The position numbers were made by a program, and so were the translations under genes. Under the pieces are notes generated by a model. The model worked only from the letters and a program-made list of their open reading frames with translations, had not been told where the DNA came from and ran no database searches. This document shows positions 1-11,099 of a stretch of 64,000 nucleotides of DNA, piece after piece. The stretch covers positions 20,871,423-20,935,422 of the forward strand of contig JABAKD010000025.1 of NCBI GenBank assembly GCA_012845835.1, written 5' to 3'. Within the stretch, counting starts at the first letter, position 1. The number at the start of each line of letters is the position of its first letter. Source of the DNA: Undaria pinnatifida. Its lineage: Eukaryota; Sar; Phaeophyceae; Laminariales; Alariaceae.

Positions 1-1739
1 CACGAATACGCTGTCCCGAAAGGCACTACACTTATTTCTCGGTGACTGAGCAGCCTGCGGTTCGCGCGCATGGCGTGTAAATGGGGCGTGCATCTGCGCG
101 GTCTCCGCGACCTGACGCACGGAAGTTCCGAAGGTCGAGAAATTAACGTCCCTTTCCAACATCATGCACTCTACCGTTCCCAAACATGATGCGCACGCGA
201 TTGCGGGCGGCATGATAAGCGACGACAAAAAACGAAAAAATTGCGCCGTTTGAGCACTTTGATCGATCGGTTGCTCTCCCCGAAGCTTGCCGACAGTGCG
301 GGTTGAAAGCTCAAGGCGTCGAGCTATCCCTTTCGCAAATTGCGGGTCGTGGGGGACGCTCACCCCGAAGATCGACAGCAGCCAACTGATCGTCAAAGTT
401 CGGTTCATCCCGCCGCGTCGTCTTTTTTTTGTCTATCTATCCCTACCACCCCCCCCCTCCTTTTCCTCACCGCAGCATAGCCATCCTCTATCGGCATCGG
501 CAGCCTCATTGTGTATCGCGTGTAAAGGTATCGTACAGCGGCACAGCGCACAGCTACGTAACCGCTACGTACCCGTAAGCCGAGGAGGTCAGAACCAGGC
601 ACATGCAACTAACACCAAAAATAGGGTACATAAGTAGTATCATGGGATCGTGGCGACTGTGACGCCGCTGACCCCTTGTACCGAGGGCTGAGGAACGCCG
701 TCCTCAGTCCTCCGCCAGCAAAGCCTTGTCTGCGTCCTCCAAAGCTGGCATCAACCCCACGGCTTCCTTCTCCCGCCTGCCGGTCGGGCGGTCGCGGAAA
801 GTGGGATAACCAGTTAGAAAAGAACACTTATAACAGCGAAACTACCATTTTTGCGTAAATGCACCACAACCACTGAGCTAGCAGTCAGCGCTGATTGCTC
901 AATGGTCATGGTGTGTATCTAACAAATTGCGCCCTAACGCAGTGTCGAGGGGCAGGGATGCCTCAGGCAGCGAACGAATGGGGTCGAATCCCGGCCGAAA
1001 AATTACCGGGAAAGCATGCAGCAACACATGCAGAGGAATGGGGTTGAATCCAGGCCGGACAGCTCCCGGGAAAACATGCCTCAACAAAACGCGCATGACA
1101 GACAGAGCATGGCGGACGACCAGCTCACCAGGAGAAAAAAAAAGTCGAAAGTTGCAAAGCTTGCTGGACATATGACCGCAGCACCGCTTTCAGATATTTC
1201 GCGGCACCACCATTTTCACCAGTTTGACTACTTCGCCACATTAAGCAATCTTCGAAGTTGGTATAAACACATGCACGTCGGTCCTTGCGGTGCGCTCTAC
1301 CCACTGAAAAGTACTCCTTCTTTAGACTTGCCATTTTGTGCCGCACGTCGCGTGAGGCAGAACACCTAATGCATTCCCACACCGCATTTCACCCATGCGG
1401 ATGTCATTGCATAAGTGGTCCCCGTTAAGTTGCATTAGCAACGGTTGACGGGTATGCTTGCTATGCGCGGCTAATGCGCTGCGCAGCTGACGCGCCCACC
1501 CTGCCGTCTGAAGCGTTTTAGCATGCAACTTCTGTAAAAAAAGGCTAAGCGCGTTAGCGGGCAGTTAATTTCTGCGCTGGTAAGAAAAGATCCACCGGGA
1601 GAAGGAAAAAGCTTCCTCCGGACCGCACGTTGATGCGCCACAACATACTCCATCTACACGCTCCCCGTACATTTCAGAGCTAACACTCTCAAAGCATACG
1701 CAGTGCCGTCACCCCCGCGTAGAATACCCCGCTCTTGTG
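1..1739. other. Region downstream of the SOD-like gene; no gene seen
   Basis: I find no exon with usable splice sites or recognisable homology on either strand. The open frames here are short and have no protein-like composition. The region holds a diverged two-copy tandem repeat near 975-1095 and would contain the 3' UTR of the SOD-like gene, whose stop codon is at 1740-1742. Confidence 0.5.
975..1095. repeat. Diverged tandem duplication, two units of about 60 bp
   Basis: Two consecutive units begin with GAATGGGGT(C/T)GAATCC and run through CCGGGAAA(G/A)CATGC to a CAACA-rich end. The GTCGAATCC core resembles a tRNA B box but lacks a T and has no surrounding cloverleaf, so I do not call a tRNA. 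Confidence 0.6.
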
Positions 1740-4700
1740 CTAGCTTTCTGCACAAACTTGCCTTTCAGGCGAAGGCAGGGCTTCCGGCACGACATCTCCC
1801 GACGCCTCCGCGTAGCGAGTAGCCACTCTAGCCCAGTCCACGGATCCCCAGAAGTTGGTGATATACACATCCTTGCGGTTTTCGTACTGGCGGTGACGTG
1901 GGTCCAGCAATACAGGTGAGGTGACGTTCGGGGCGAGGAGGGGTTGAGTCGAGCATAGCAGCGCACGCGGAAATACCTTGTCGTTACGTGTGTGCTGACG
2001 TGCGTTAAAACCGAACGATATACATACACACGAAAACGTTTTTCGTGTTTCGCCCTCCAGCGACCGCCCTCCGTCGCCCGCCCTCTTGTGACAACACCAA
2101 CAAGGACATTCAGCGTTACGCTAGGCGATGTCGACCTCCTATAGTTTCAAGGCTCTGCGAACGGCGAAGATAATACGCTATGGCGGACTCGGCGCTCGTC
2201 CGCGGACGACGCTTGGCGGGAAGGATCCAAGGCCAGATGTCAACCCTGAGAGATATGACAACCGCCCGTCTACAAGCAGACGCACAGGCAGCGTTTGACC
2301 CGGCTACCAAAGGTCGGCTGAGGGCGACAGTAAGTGAAGTGCCGTCGGCGGGCGTGGATACGCTAGCTGCCACACAGCATCGCTCATGGCTCAACCTTCA
2401 TCGCAAAGCAGTAGCGAAAGCCGTTCCGAGGTAAATTTTGTTAAGCACTAGATACAATCAGAACATGCCTCGATCGTAGCGGAGCGGGTGAAAGTGAAGA
2501 CATTAATGGTTCAGCGAAGGAGAAGCTACACGTGAATTCCTCCGCGTGTCTGTGAGTTTATATCTAGCCGATTGTTGGACATTAACGATCTTCACACGCT
2601 GGCTCACGTCTAGGTAGTACGCATGCTCCCACAGATCCAGCACCAAGATTGGCGTGGTTTTCGGGTTCATGGCGGGCGTGTTGTTGTTCTCCGTCACGAC
2701 GATGTCGAGATTGGCCTCCTCGTGGTCGTAGTACAGGAAAGCCCACCTGTGGCGAACAGCAACCATTACAGTACGGGACACCAAATACACAGAAGGGCAA
2801 TAGGAAGGGCAGGCTGATATTGTCAAAAATGCTAGAAATACAGGAGCCTTTATACTTCAGGTAGAGTGGAACACACCTTCTCCAAAATGAGAAAATCAGT
2901 CTGGTTCGGTATTTCTGTTTCTTATTAGGTGTCCTGTACCGTACGCCAGCGAGACAACACCGCACCGACCAGCGTGAAAGTTGGACACGGCTCAGGTGCG
3001 GGTCACTGGGGCAACGGCAAGAAAGCGGGGAGATTTCACCGACGTGTTTCGTTTTCGGATATCGATGTCGACCGCGGCCGATCTTCCGAGAACGAGCAAC
3101 ATCTACCGTAACCACGAACAACACGGCAGCGTGATAACTTCGGACATATCGCTATCCCTAATCTCGCTACTAACGAAGTTAGGCCACTAAAAAACGGGCG
3201 TAAATATACCTGGTACACGTTATCGGCGAACCATAACAAACAAACACATGGCAGTGCTTGCCGTGAACCCTAAAAGCAAACGCCGTGAATCCCAACAGCA
3301 TACGCAGTGAATCCTGCACGCAGAAAAGCAGTAACTACTCGCACGAGTGTCTCTCGATCGCCGAAAACGGAAGCCCTAAAGGTGATCCATCTACCGTAAT
3401 CCGTAACTAATCACCTTCATGCAACGTCTCAAATTCCCCGCTCCTTTTTTAACCCCTAAACGAATTGCACCCATGTTTTGGGGCCAAAGTATTTGGAAAT
3501 AGAGTGGAATAATTTTCGGAGCAGTCAAACCGTTGGGTGGAGGAAGTGGCAACGTGCAAGGTCCGCACACAAGTATGGGCATGCTGCGAACTACATGGGG
3601 GGAAAAACCTGCCGCGTTGCCGTCGCCATGGTCGCCAACGTTTGACCGGAGGGACAACACACGGATAGTATGGGCCCGCCAAACAAACAAAAAGCTAGTC
3701 TGAGTGAAACTGTAAAACTTAGTCCGCGTAGAACTGGAACCTTTTTGCGGCGATACACCGCTTGGAATTAGTGTGGAATGAAGTTTGCAGTGGTACGAGG
3801 GATAACCTGATACCAGCCTTGACCAACCTCAATCATAGGCGATTGTATCGGATTAGTGTAGCGATCGCCGCCGAACGCGATTTCTTACTCCAAAATTCTA
3901 CGCCTTCACCAAAAAGCGAGCCTGACGTTCTTATAGGGGCATTTCTTATTCTTGCGCCAAAGGTGTAGCCGTAGACGCAACGGTAGCCACCTCTTACCCT
4001 GATCCCGAAAACACGGACGCCGCGTTGGAGAAAGCGTACTGCATCTCTTCGAAAGAGCCGAACGACTTGTCGATGACGCTGGCCAAGCGGCGCTCCTGTG
4101 TGCAAGCGCAACATTTGCACACGCAGGGGATCGCGCGAGGCTCTGCCAAATAAATATATGAAAAATCTGTCACTCAACCACTGGGGCCACTCGATTCAAC
4201 CGCGCCTTCCAAATGTTTTCGTCAAAAAGCGGCTGCTCATCTCGGCGGCCGCGTGATTTTCATCACAGACGACTCACTTAAAAATCGTATCGAGACGACA
4301 GCAGTGCCGCGGCTGGTGGGCCAACTCGGCCGCACACGAACATTGAAGGAACCCGTAGGGGTGCATGAGATGTGGCGTCTACTCGTCGGTAGTTTCACGA
4401 CGTGCCATCAGTCTTTGCCATTCTCTCGGCAAAGTTTTTACCAACGCGTCGAGCATACGTACGCAAAAGTCAACAACGACCGACAGAGGTTCGTCTCACC
4501 TGGATAGTGTCAGAGTCCTGGCTTGGCGGGTGCCCCCCCCACGGCGACAGCACGTTCCAGAAGAGGTCAAGGTTCACGAAGCCACCCCCGGCACGACGGG
4601 CATCCTGTCGGTACTCTGTCCAATCCCAACAATCGAGCGAATAACAGTCCAAGGGAGGGGAGGAGCGAGGGGCGGAGCCAACGGGAAACCGAGGGGTACT

Positions 4701-7700
4701 GTCATCGTATGTGTCGCTCCGGAGGTGGGGATGGGAAGGATAGGGGTAGGACAGGTCCATCGCCACCATCTCGCCGTCCCGGCGGAGCAGCAGAAGTGGT
4801 ATAGCAATACATCATTAGCTCTCCAAACGCAAGCCCGATCGAAGCAATGTAGCTGCTACTATTAAACACCAGGTGCCTTGGAACATATTGTTGATACCTT
4901 CGAGTACATCAGCATAAGCCAAGGAGATCAGGGTTTCACATCGACTGAGAAAGAAAAAAACTAGATAAGCATAGGAAAATTGATACAAAACAACCACGAA
5001 GCACACCCTACCATGCGGTGGGGGGTGGGCTGCCCCCCCCCCCCCTAAATCACCCACGTGATTAATTACTTGCAGCGCACATCCGGCGGCTGTGTGTCGC
5101 GTGTATAAAAATCTAGCCTCAAGTTCGTCGGGTCGATCACCAGTAACACGCTTGGGTTATCCTCAAAATATGGGAGACGTCAGTAGTCACACAAGAGCGG
5201 TCTACGTCCGCTCTTCTAGCCACTGGCAACATTCCACGCGGAATGATTCTGAAGTCCCACGAAATCGTTGATCTCGGTTCACGGTAACCACATTCACGCA
5301 CCCTCTGGTACAAGGTCGAGATTATGCAGCAGCTCGTCGACTCCCATCTTGGCCAGGTGCTTAAGTTCCGGATTCCAGCGCAGGTGCTCCAGCACAGCGT
5401 TCAGCTGCGAGGTGTACGACGCGTGGTACCCTAGATGGTGCACCTGCGGACATCGTATGGGCGGTCGCTGTAGGTTCGGGCGGCCTAATCTTGCGTTTCA
5501 AAGGAATGACATTTGACGCAAGAGGCTGGGGTCGGCTGTTTTGCGACGGACTACCGCATGATTTCTCGCTCTAGTATTGGCCACGTGGGCTTTCCAGCTG
5601 CCCACCAAATAAAACGTTCATGTATAACTGCCGTGTATCGCACATAACTGACTTCAGCCACCGTTAGAGCATAAAGTAGGGTGTACTGCTATATATACAA
5701 ACGGATGAGCAAGTTATTCCCACCGCGCGCGGAGCGGGCGCAAACAATCGGGCAACAGCACACACCCCAAAACCGTTGAACTGAATTTATGAGAGACGCA
5801 GGCGCACTTCATCCTTTTGTAGATAAATTCTGTCTTTCCCTACCAAATTCCTGTGGTCATACCGCGGTTCCTACGTGGTAAATAAACATCGTCATGCGAT
5901 TCGCCGTGGTTTGTTCTTTCTGGTGGCGTTTTAGCCATTGTTTATTCCTCATCCGCCACTCTGTTGTGGTTGAGTCACCGCAATTCCACGATCCGCTGGA
6001 TTAATCCCGGGGAAAGCCCTGAAAAACAAGAAGAAAAAATCTGAAGAATGTGATGCAACAATATCAGAAAAGCTGCAAGAAGAACAGCCTACGTGCTGAA
6101 GAGGAACAGATATCTGCTGCACGAACGAAACAGCACGAAGAGGAAGAAAAAACGGGCATAAGGGCAGCGGGGAGGGCTTAAATAGGGCCTTCCCCGGATC
6201 GGTTTTTGATTTCGGGACCGCATCCCGCGGGATTAAGTCACCGCGGTACTTCAACGGTATATTTTTGTACGGGATCCGGCAACCACGGGACTGAAATATT
6301 TTGTTTGTACGGGGTCCGGCAACCACGGGGCTGAACGTTTTTCTTTGTACGGGATCCGACCACCGCGGTATTCCCCGGGACGGGATGTAGCCACGACGGG
6401 ACCCAACGGGATTCTTTGTACGGGATCCGGCCACCGCGGGACTCCCCGGGCGGGATGCAGCCACGACGGGACTCGACGGGAGTTGTGCCGAGAACCGCGT
6501 CTTGGAGCTTGGTAGCGTATCAAGCTGTTTTCCTGCAGCAGCCGAACCGGCAGGTGCGGCCGCAGGAAGACCATCAGGTTTCTGCAGGCCCGACACCCAC
6601 GGACTCTTGACCCGCAGCAAGCGCTGCCTCTGTGCTTGCTGGCAGCAGGCGCTGCTACCTCGCTAGCAACAGGCTCGTTTGTGCTCATCCATGCTGTGGG
6701 TCAGAGGCGTGTGTACGTGTCGTCTGCTGCGCGCTCGGACCTCTCTCGGCTTATTTCTAAACACAAAATAAAACTTTTTTTCTTGTGTTTCGCGGTGTTG
6801 TACTGGGGGGCGAGGGGGTCTCACTCTAGGAATGGGTGAAAATGTTCACGTGTGAATGTTTTCGGGAAAAAAATGAAAAAAATACTATAATAATTGTGAT
6901 CTCAGATAATTGAACCGGTGACTTGGCACTTCCGTGTATATTGTAAATGTATATCGCATTAGTCGTCCTGCGTGGGAGGACGAACTTGACAAATGTCGGG
7001 ATTCCTCGTTCTTCTTTTCACGGAAAGCGGAATTTCAACATTATCTCGGGATTAGATTGTGCGGGAACGGGCTTTCGAGTATTTGCGGGACGCGTTTGTG
7101 CGGGAAAGAGACTTCGCTTGCCGAATTTTAACTTTATCTCGGGATTAGATTGTGCGGGAACGGGCTTTTGAGTATTTGCGGGACGCGTTTGTGCGGGAAA
7201 GAGACTTCGCTTGTTCACGGGACCACGGGATACGGGATACGAGAATCCCCATTTTTCACGGAACGCGGGATACGGGATACGGAATTTGCATTTTGCACGA
7301 GACCATGGGATACGGGATACGGCATTTCGTTCTTGTCTTGGACCACGGGATAATCCCGAATTCCGTACAATCCCGGGGAAGGCCCTGAAAATAGGGTAAC
7401 AAAGAGAGAAACAAGGACAAAGAAAAAGGAACGAAACAAGCAAAAAAAGACAGTTTACAAGTACTCAAAAGAAAAAAGAACGTATCATACACACAACACA
7501 CACCACACAACTGCGCGGCCACCTTGACATTTAGGAGACGGGGCACTTCAGCTTCAGCAACATCAATATACTCTTTGCCTGAAGCGAAAGCCCTTTACAG
7601 CAGTACGTACAAGTGCTGCCGTACATACCCGATACCTGGTACTGCACACTGCACACTGCACGCTGCACACTACTGCTGTTGTCGTGTCGCTGTTATTTAA

Positions 7701-7974
7701 TAGTGGTGTTATGCATGATCACGTGATATATGATATCAATAAAAGCAGTACTTCAGCACTGCTGTAGACCAGACCTCCCAACTTCAAACATTAGTTGCTT
7801 CTTTCTCACCCTGAGGGAATGCTCGCTGATGAACGGGACCAGAGCTGAGTAAGAGTACGGCAGAGGAGGGACGGGGAGGTTCTGGGCCTGCGACGATCCC
7901 AAGGCAATCGCGAAGAGACTCAGGTAGGCAGCCTTCCCTCGCATCCTTGCCGCTCTTGATCCTGTCCTGCTCAT
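1740..7974 (-). CDS. SOD: Fe/Mn superoxide dismutase-like protein with signal peptide (6 exons, 268 aa)
   Basis: Exons on the minus strand are 7974-7810, 5443-5302, 4615-4500, 4095-3998, 2746-2608 and 1886-1740 (TAG). All introns are GT-AG and every phase joins. Exon 1 gives a basic N-terminus and a hydrophobic segment (AAYLSLFAIALGSSQA), then the family start NLPVPPLPYSYSALVPF. Later exons give HHLGYHASY, GGGFVNLDLFW, DKSFGSFEEM, GSGWAFLYYDHEE, LDLWEHAYYLD and NFWGSVDW, all at their expected places in Fe/Mn-SODs. Ligands H57, D211 and H215 are present (E. coli MnSOD H26, D167, H171). The fourth, H81, is replaced by L118 (codon CTT), the gateway H30 position is Y61, and Q146 is N195. Known SODs disproportionate superoxide; whether this one does is doubtful. 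A secreted or endomembrane location is inferred from the signal peptide. A second in-frame Met at residue 11 could be the start. Non-catalytic SOD-fold proteins are known, for example in mitochondrial ribosomes. Confidence 0.9.
6003..7396. repeat. Repeat-rich block inside SOD intron 1, bounded by similar ends
   Basis: The word ATCCCGGGGAA(A/G)GCCCTGAAAA occurs at both ends (about 6005 and 7371) in the same orientation. Between them, about 6240-6490 holds four diverged units containing TTTGTACGGGATCCGGCCACC. A near-perfect 93-bp duplication covers about 7029-7214, and about 7212-7372 repeats CACGGGATACGGGATACG. No coding potential is evident. This may be a non-autonomous element or a local satellite within a 2.4-kb intron. 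Confidence 0.6.
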
Positions 7975-9151
7975 GCTTGAACCTACTTGCGAAGTGCGGA
8001 GACTTTTCTTATACTTGCTCTTTTCGCGTGTTCAGCTTCGTACGATATAGCTTTAGGTCTCCAGATATTTTCCGGTTGCCCAGGAATGTTCTAGCCCAAC
8101 CCGGTGCTAATATGTAGTACCTGATATATCTGCTGTCAACCCGGCTGTTGCGGTAGGGTGCAGCTTACTTCTGCCCTCTGCACTGCGGCAAGTTCAGATG
8201 GCAGACGACAGACCAAAAGTGGTATACTTTTCGCCCCTTTTTGGCAACGGCAACACGCCTGCCAAGTCTTTACGTAAACTAAGTCAGGTTGACGGTTACA
8301 AAGGTCGTTTCGTCGTTTCGTCGAATTTCGCGTAGTTCGTTGTCCGGTAGGAGAAAGATATTCTCCTTGTATTTTCCTGCTAACCGAGTGCTGGATTATT
8401 TCCAGGGGAGTTGCCTAACGGCACCACACAACGTTCTATATGGTGATGTGTTTATTGCGGGTGATCAGGAAGTCATTCATCTACCTTTACTCAGTTGGCT
8501 TTCTTCTTCTCTGGTGTCGTGATGCTTCTTTCCTCTTTTTTCTGTTTGCACGTTTTCACACAGAAGTCGAAACGTCACAGCGGGGCAGCAACGTAACAAG
8601 TACCGGAGCCAGTAATCGGTAACAGGTCAAGAAACAAGTAACGAAACACGTGCAATGGGTACGCGCCGGTTGGTGCTACAAAAACAGCTGTGCGCAGCGG
8701 GCGCTGTAACGCAGAATAACATCAGAATTCAGTACAACGAAAGATCGAGACATCAAAGAAAAATATTATTATTATTCGAGCGAAGCGAGTTTCTAATCTA
8801 CACCTGGACCTCGCAATATAGGCTCCCATGAAAAAAAATAGTTTGCGTGCGTGTCTTCGACTAAACTTGATTTTAGTGTGGGATCATTTGATTTTAGACT
8901 GCAGGTAGGTGTAGGCAGACCACCACGAAGCAACAAAACACACACAGCAGACCACACCGGCAATAACAGCAGCACACACAGCTCACACAGCCGGCACACA
9001 GCGCTCACACAGCGGGCAGCACACAGACAACGGGCGCAGCGGGCGACAATAGTGGCCAGCGGAGAGCGGGCATGGAGAATGTGTGCCCGCTAGGGGTGTG
9101 TCCGCTGAGTGTATCTACTACTGCTGTCTCGTGGTGAGAGTAGGTCATCAT
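7975..9151. other. Upstream region of the SOD-like gene; no gene seen
   Basis: This is the presumed promoter and 5' flank of the minus-strand SOD-like gene plus intergenic DNA. A plus-strand open frame at 8289-8522 has no recognisable similarity and no convincing splice context. A copy of a 43-bp direct repeat lies at 8789-8831, next to a short ATT microsatellite. Confidence 0.4.
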
Positions 9152-9194
9152 GTTTCTAATCTACACCTGGGCCTTGCAATATAGGCTCCCATGA
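8789..9194. repeat. Pair of 43-bp direct repeats flanking about 320 bp
   Basis: The copies at 8789-8831 and 9152-9194 differ at only two positions (both read GTTTCTAATCTACACCTGG at the start). The second abuts the helicase fragment that begins at 9195, so the pair may mark insertion or duplication of that element. The DNA between them is rich in ACACAGC words and non-coding by eye. Confidence 0.75.
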
Positions 9195-9554
9195 CCCAAA
9201 CTCGGTCCGTGCGCCAACGCCAGAAGGGCGACAGCAGATACGGCGGAGGGGCTTGAGAGGGACCTCTACCTAGCTAAGGGAGCCAAGGCCATGCTCACGA
9301 AGAACCTGTACCGACAAGTTGGACTCGTGAACGGCATTCGAGGCCGAGTCGTCGAGTTGGTGTTTGCAGACGACGCGCCCCCGCCGAACCTCCCCCTTTA
9401 CGTTGTCAAGTTCAGAGGGTACTCAGGGAGGGGGGGAATGGTCGTCTCAGGAGAGATACGTATAGAGGGTGTGTGCCGATTTCTCCCGTAGACACTTGGC
9501 AGGACGGGGGAACGCAGGTCAGGACGCAACTGCCGTTGAGGCTCTGCTGGGCCA
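9195..9554 (+). pseudogene. PIF1/Helitron-type DNA helicase fragment
   Basis: One frame from 9195 reads through GLERDLYLAKGAKAMLTKNL, GLVNGIRGRVVELVF and PPPNLPLYVVKFRGYSG. This matches the late part of the PIF1 family helicase core (LYLAKGAKVMLT, GLVNG, YTGP). The match then needs a change of frame near 9470 to continue as VPISPVDTWQDG and RTQLPLRLCWA. It stops where the family motif TIHKSQG should begin. There is no ATPase N-terminal half nearby and an in-frame TGA lies just upstream at 9192. It is therefore a truncated, frameshifted relic, most likely from a Helitron or a PIF1 gene copy. Confidence 0.75.
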
Positions 9555-9826
9555 AACGTCACATCGGCTCTATTCCACCTGTGGTGCCCCTCGCAATCAC
9601 ACGAACCAATGGCCCGTGGGCGCACATGTCTGACGACAGTTACATGTATCAGCTGTCGCTCGTTTTAGCGACAGCTATTGTATCTCATCAGTTGCCATCA
9701 TCTGACAATGTAGCGTGAGTGTCAAAAACCAGAAACATGATGAATGAACACAACATCCAGGTGAAAGCGTGAAACGATGTTTCCAACAACCAAAAACCAC
9801 GTAAACTAGATGTACCTCCCTGTTCT

Positions 9827-10250
9827 CCTGGCCCTGCCCCCTCCAGCCGCAAGGGCCAAGTCCCCCCCCTCTATACACTTCCGAACAAGCATCGAACGAC
9901 AACCCGCTGTCCACGTATTAAATGGCCCTAAAATATTTCTATAAAAAAGCTGGTTTGTAACTGCTGCGCGTATGTTTCAACGCGCAGAAGGCTGTGCGGT
10001 GTTGCTGCCTAACGCTATCGGTCGTGGCAAGGAAAGAGTCCCCGCCGTCTCGCTCTCTCTGTGGCCCTGCCCTCTTCACCCCCTTCCCCAAAACACTACC
10101 GCTCCCACCCTTAAGCTTGCCACTTCCAACCGCAAGGTCCAAGTCCTCCACCCATACACTTCCGAAGAGGCATCGAACGACAACCCGCTATCCATAAAAA
10201 CAACTGGTTTGTACCTGCTACGCGTATGTTTCAACGCGCAGAAAATATAC
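9827..10250. repeat. Diverged direct duplication (about 150 bp units)
   Basis: The segment at about 9827-9990 and the one at about 10060-10245 share CCGCAAGG(G/T)CCAAGTC, ACACTTCCGAA, GGCATCGAACGACAACCCGCT, the CTGGTTTGTA stretch and TATGTTTCAACGCGCAGAA in the same order. No coding potential is seen in either copy. Confidence 0.6.
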
Positions 10251-10529
10251 AAGTAGATAGATAGATGTCGGTTGACGGTCCACTTCTAACGTAAAAATAC
10301 TAGCTGTAGTGAGATTAGTTCCTTGACGCCTGTCCGCCATATGAGTGCTGTCAATCCACACATTCGCCCTACAAAAAGATACTTCGTACCTAGTATACGG
10401 TAGGTAGGCTCTACGTACGTATAGAAAACGCTCAATTTTTGTCTAAAAAAATAAGTTACATCGTTTACTTGTCGATGATAACGGCAGTAAGGTTGACTAA
10501 CACCACGATATATACGATTAAGTGTGGAA

Positions 10530-10775
10530 TTAGTTGATCTTGTGCGAGTGTTTCAGCTTTGCAACGGTGACCACGGAATGAGGGCACACATAAAATACTT
10601 CCCTTGCTCGAGCCCGATCAAAAAATGCAGCTGCTGCAGATTCGTGTGTACAAGGGCGTGCTGTATCATCTACCGCACACACAATGCGTAGTCTTGTCAC
10701 TTCGTCCTGAATCGCCGCAAACAGCCCTTGCTTGCGCTCCATGAAGCAAGCGCGGCTTTTAACGATGGCGGTCCA
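10530..10775 (-). CDS. Candidate terminal exon of an unidentified protein
   Basis: An acceptor-like GGAGCAG precedes an open frame of 81 codons starting WTAIVKSRACFMERKQGLF and ending SVVTVAKLKHSHKIN at a stop. The composition is protein-like, with an ATG at 10742 that could also be a start. I recognise no family. It lies downstream of the Nepro-like gene on the same strand, so it could be a separate short gene or an exon of an unseen one. It might also be chance. Confidence 0.3.
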   Translation of the reverse strand, partial: WTAIVKSRACFMERKQGLFAAIQDEVTRLRIVCAVDDTARPCTHESAAAAFFDRARAREVFYVCPHSVVTVAKLKHSHKIN

Positions 10776-11099
10776 CTGCTCCTATGGCGACAGCAGTGGG
10801 CGCGGGGTGACCGTGGATCCAAATCAGATTCCAAGTAAATCGTCCCCGAACGGTGGGGGGCGGTTCTACAGAGAACATGATTAGAGCGAAGTTTTCATCC
10901 TTCCTTGTCGACGTCACTGAGTTCGCTTAAAAACAACTTGCCAGATTTCAGCGCAAAGCTGTTGCCGTCTGTGGTACAACAAAAAAGAGACTGACTTGAT
11001 ATTCCCCGGCGTCCACTGCAACTACCCCCTCCCCGCCCCGGCTGGCACAACGTCTGAAACCAGCGCGTCCTAATTAATGGCGCAAAGCATAATTCAACT

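Noticed and set aside
2180-2434. Plus-strand 84-codon frame starting with ATG (MADSALVRGRRLAG)
   Set aside because: It lies within the last intron of the SOD-like gene on the opposite strand, without homology or regulatory context.
3938-4150. Plus-strand frame ending ...EKAYCISSKEPNDLSMTL... that looked like a terminal exon
   Set aside because: The opposite strand encodes the SOD exon with DKSFGSFEEM and fits splice phases with its neighbours; the plus frame is its shadow.
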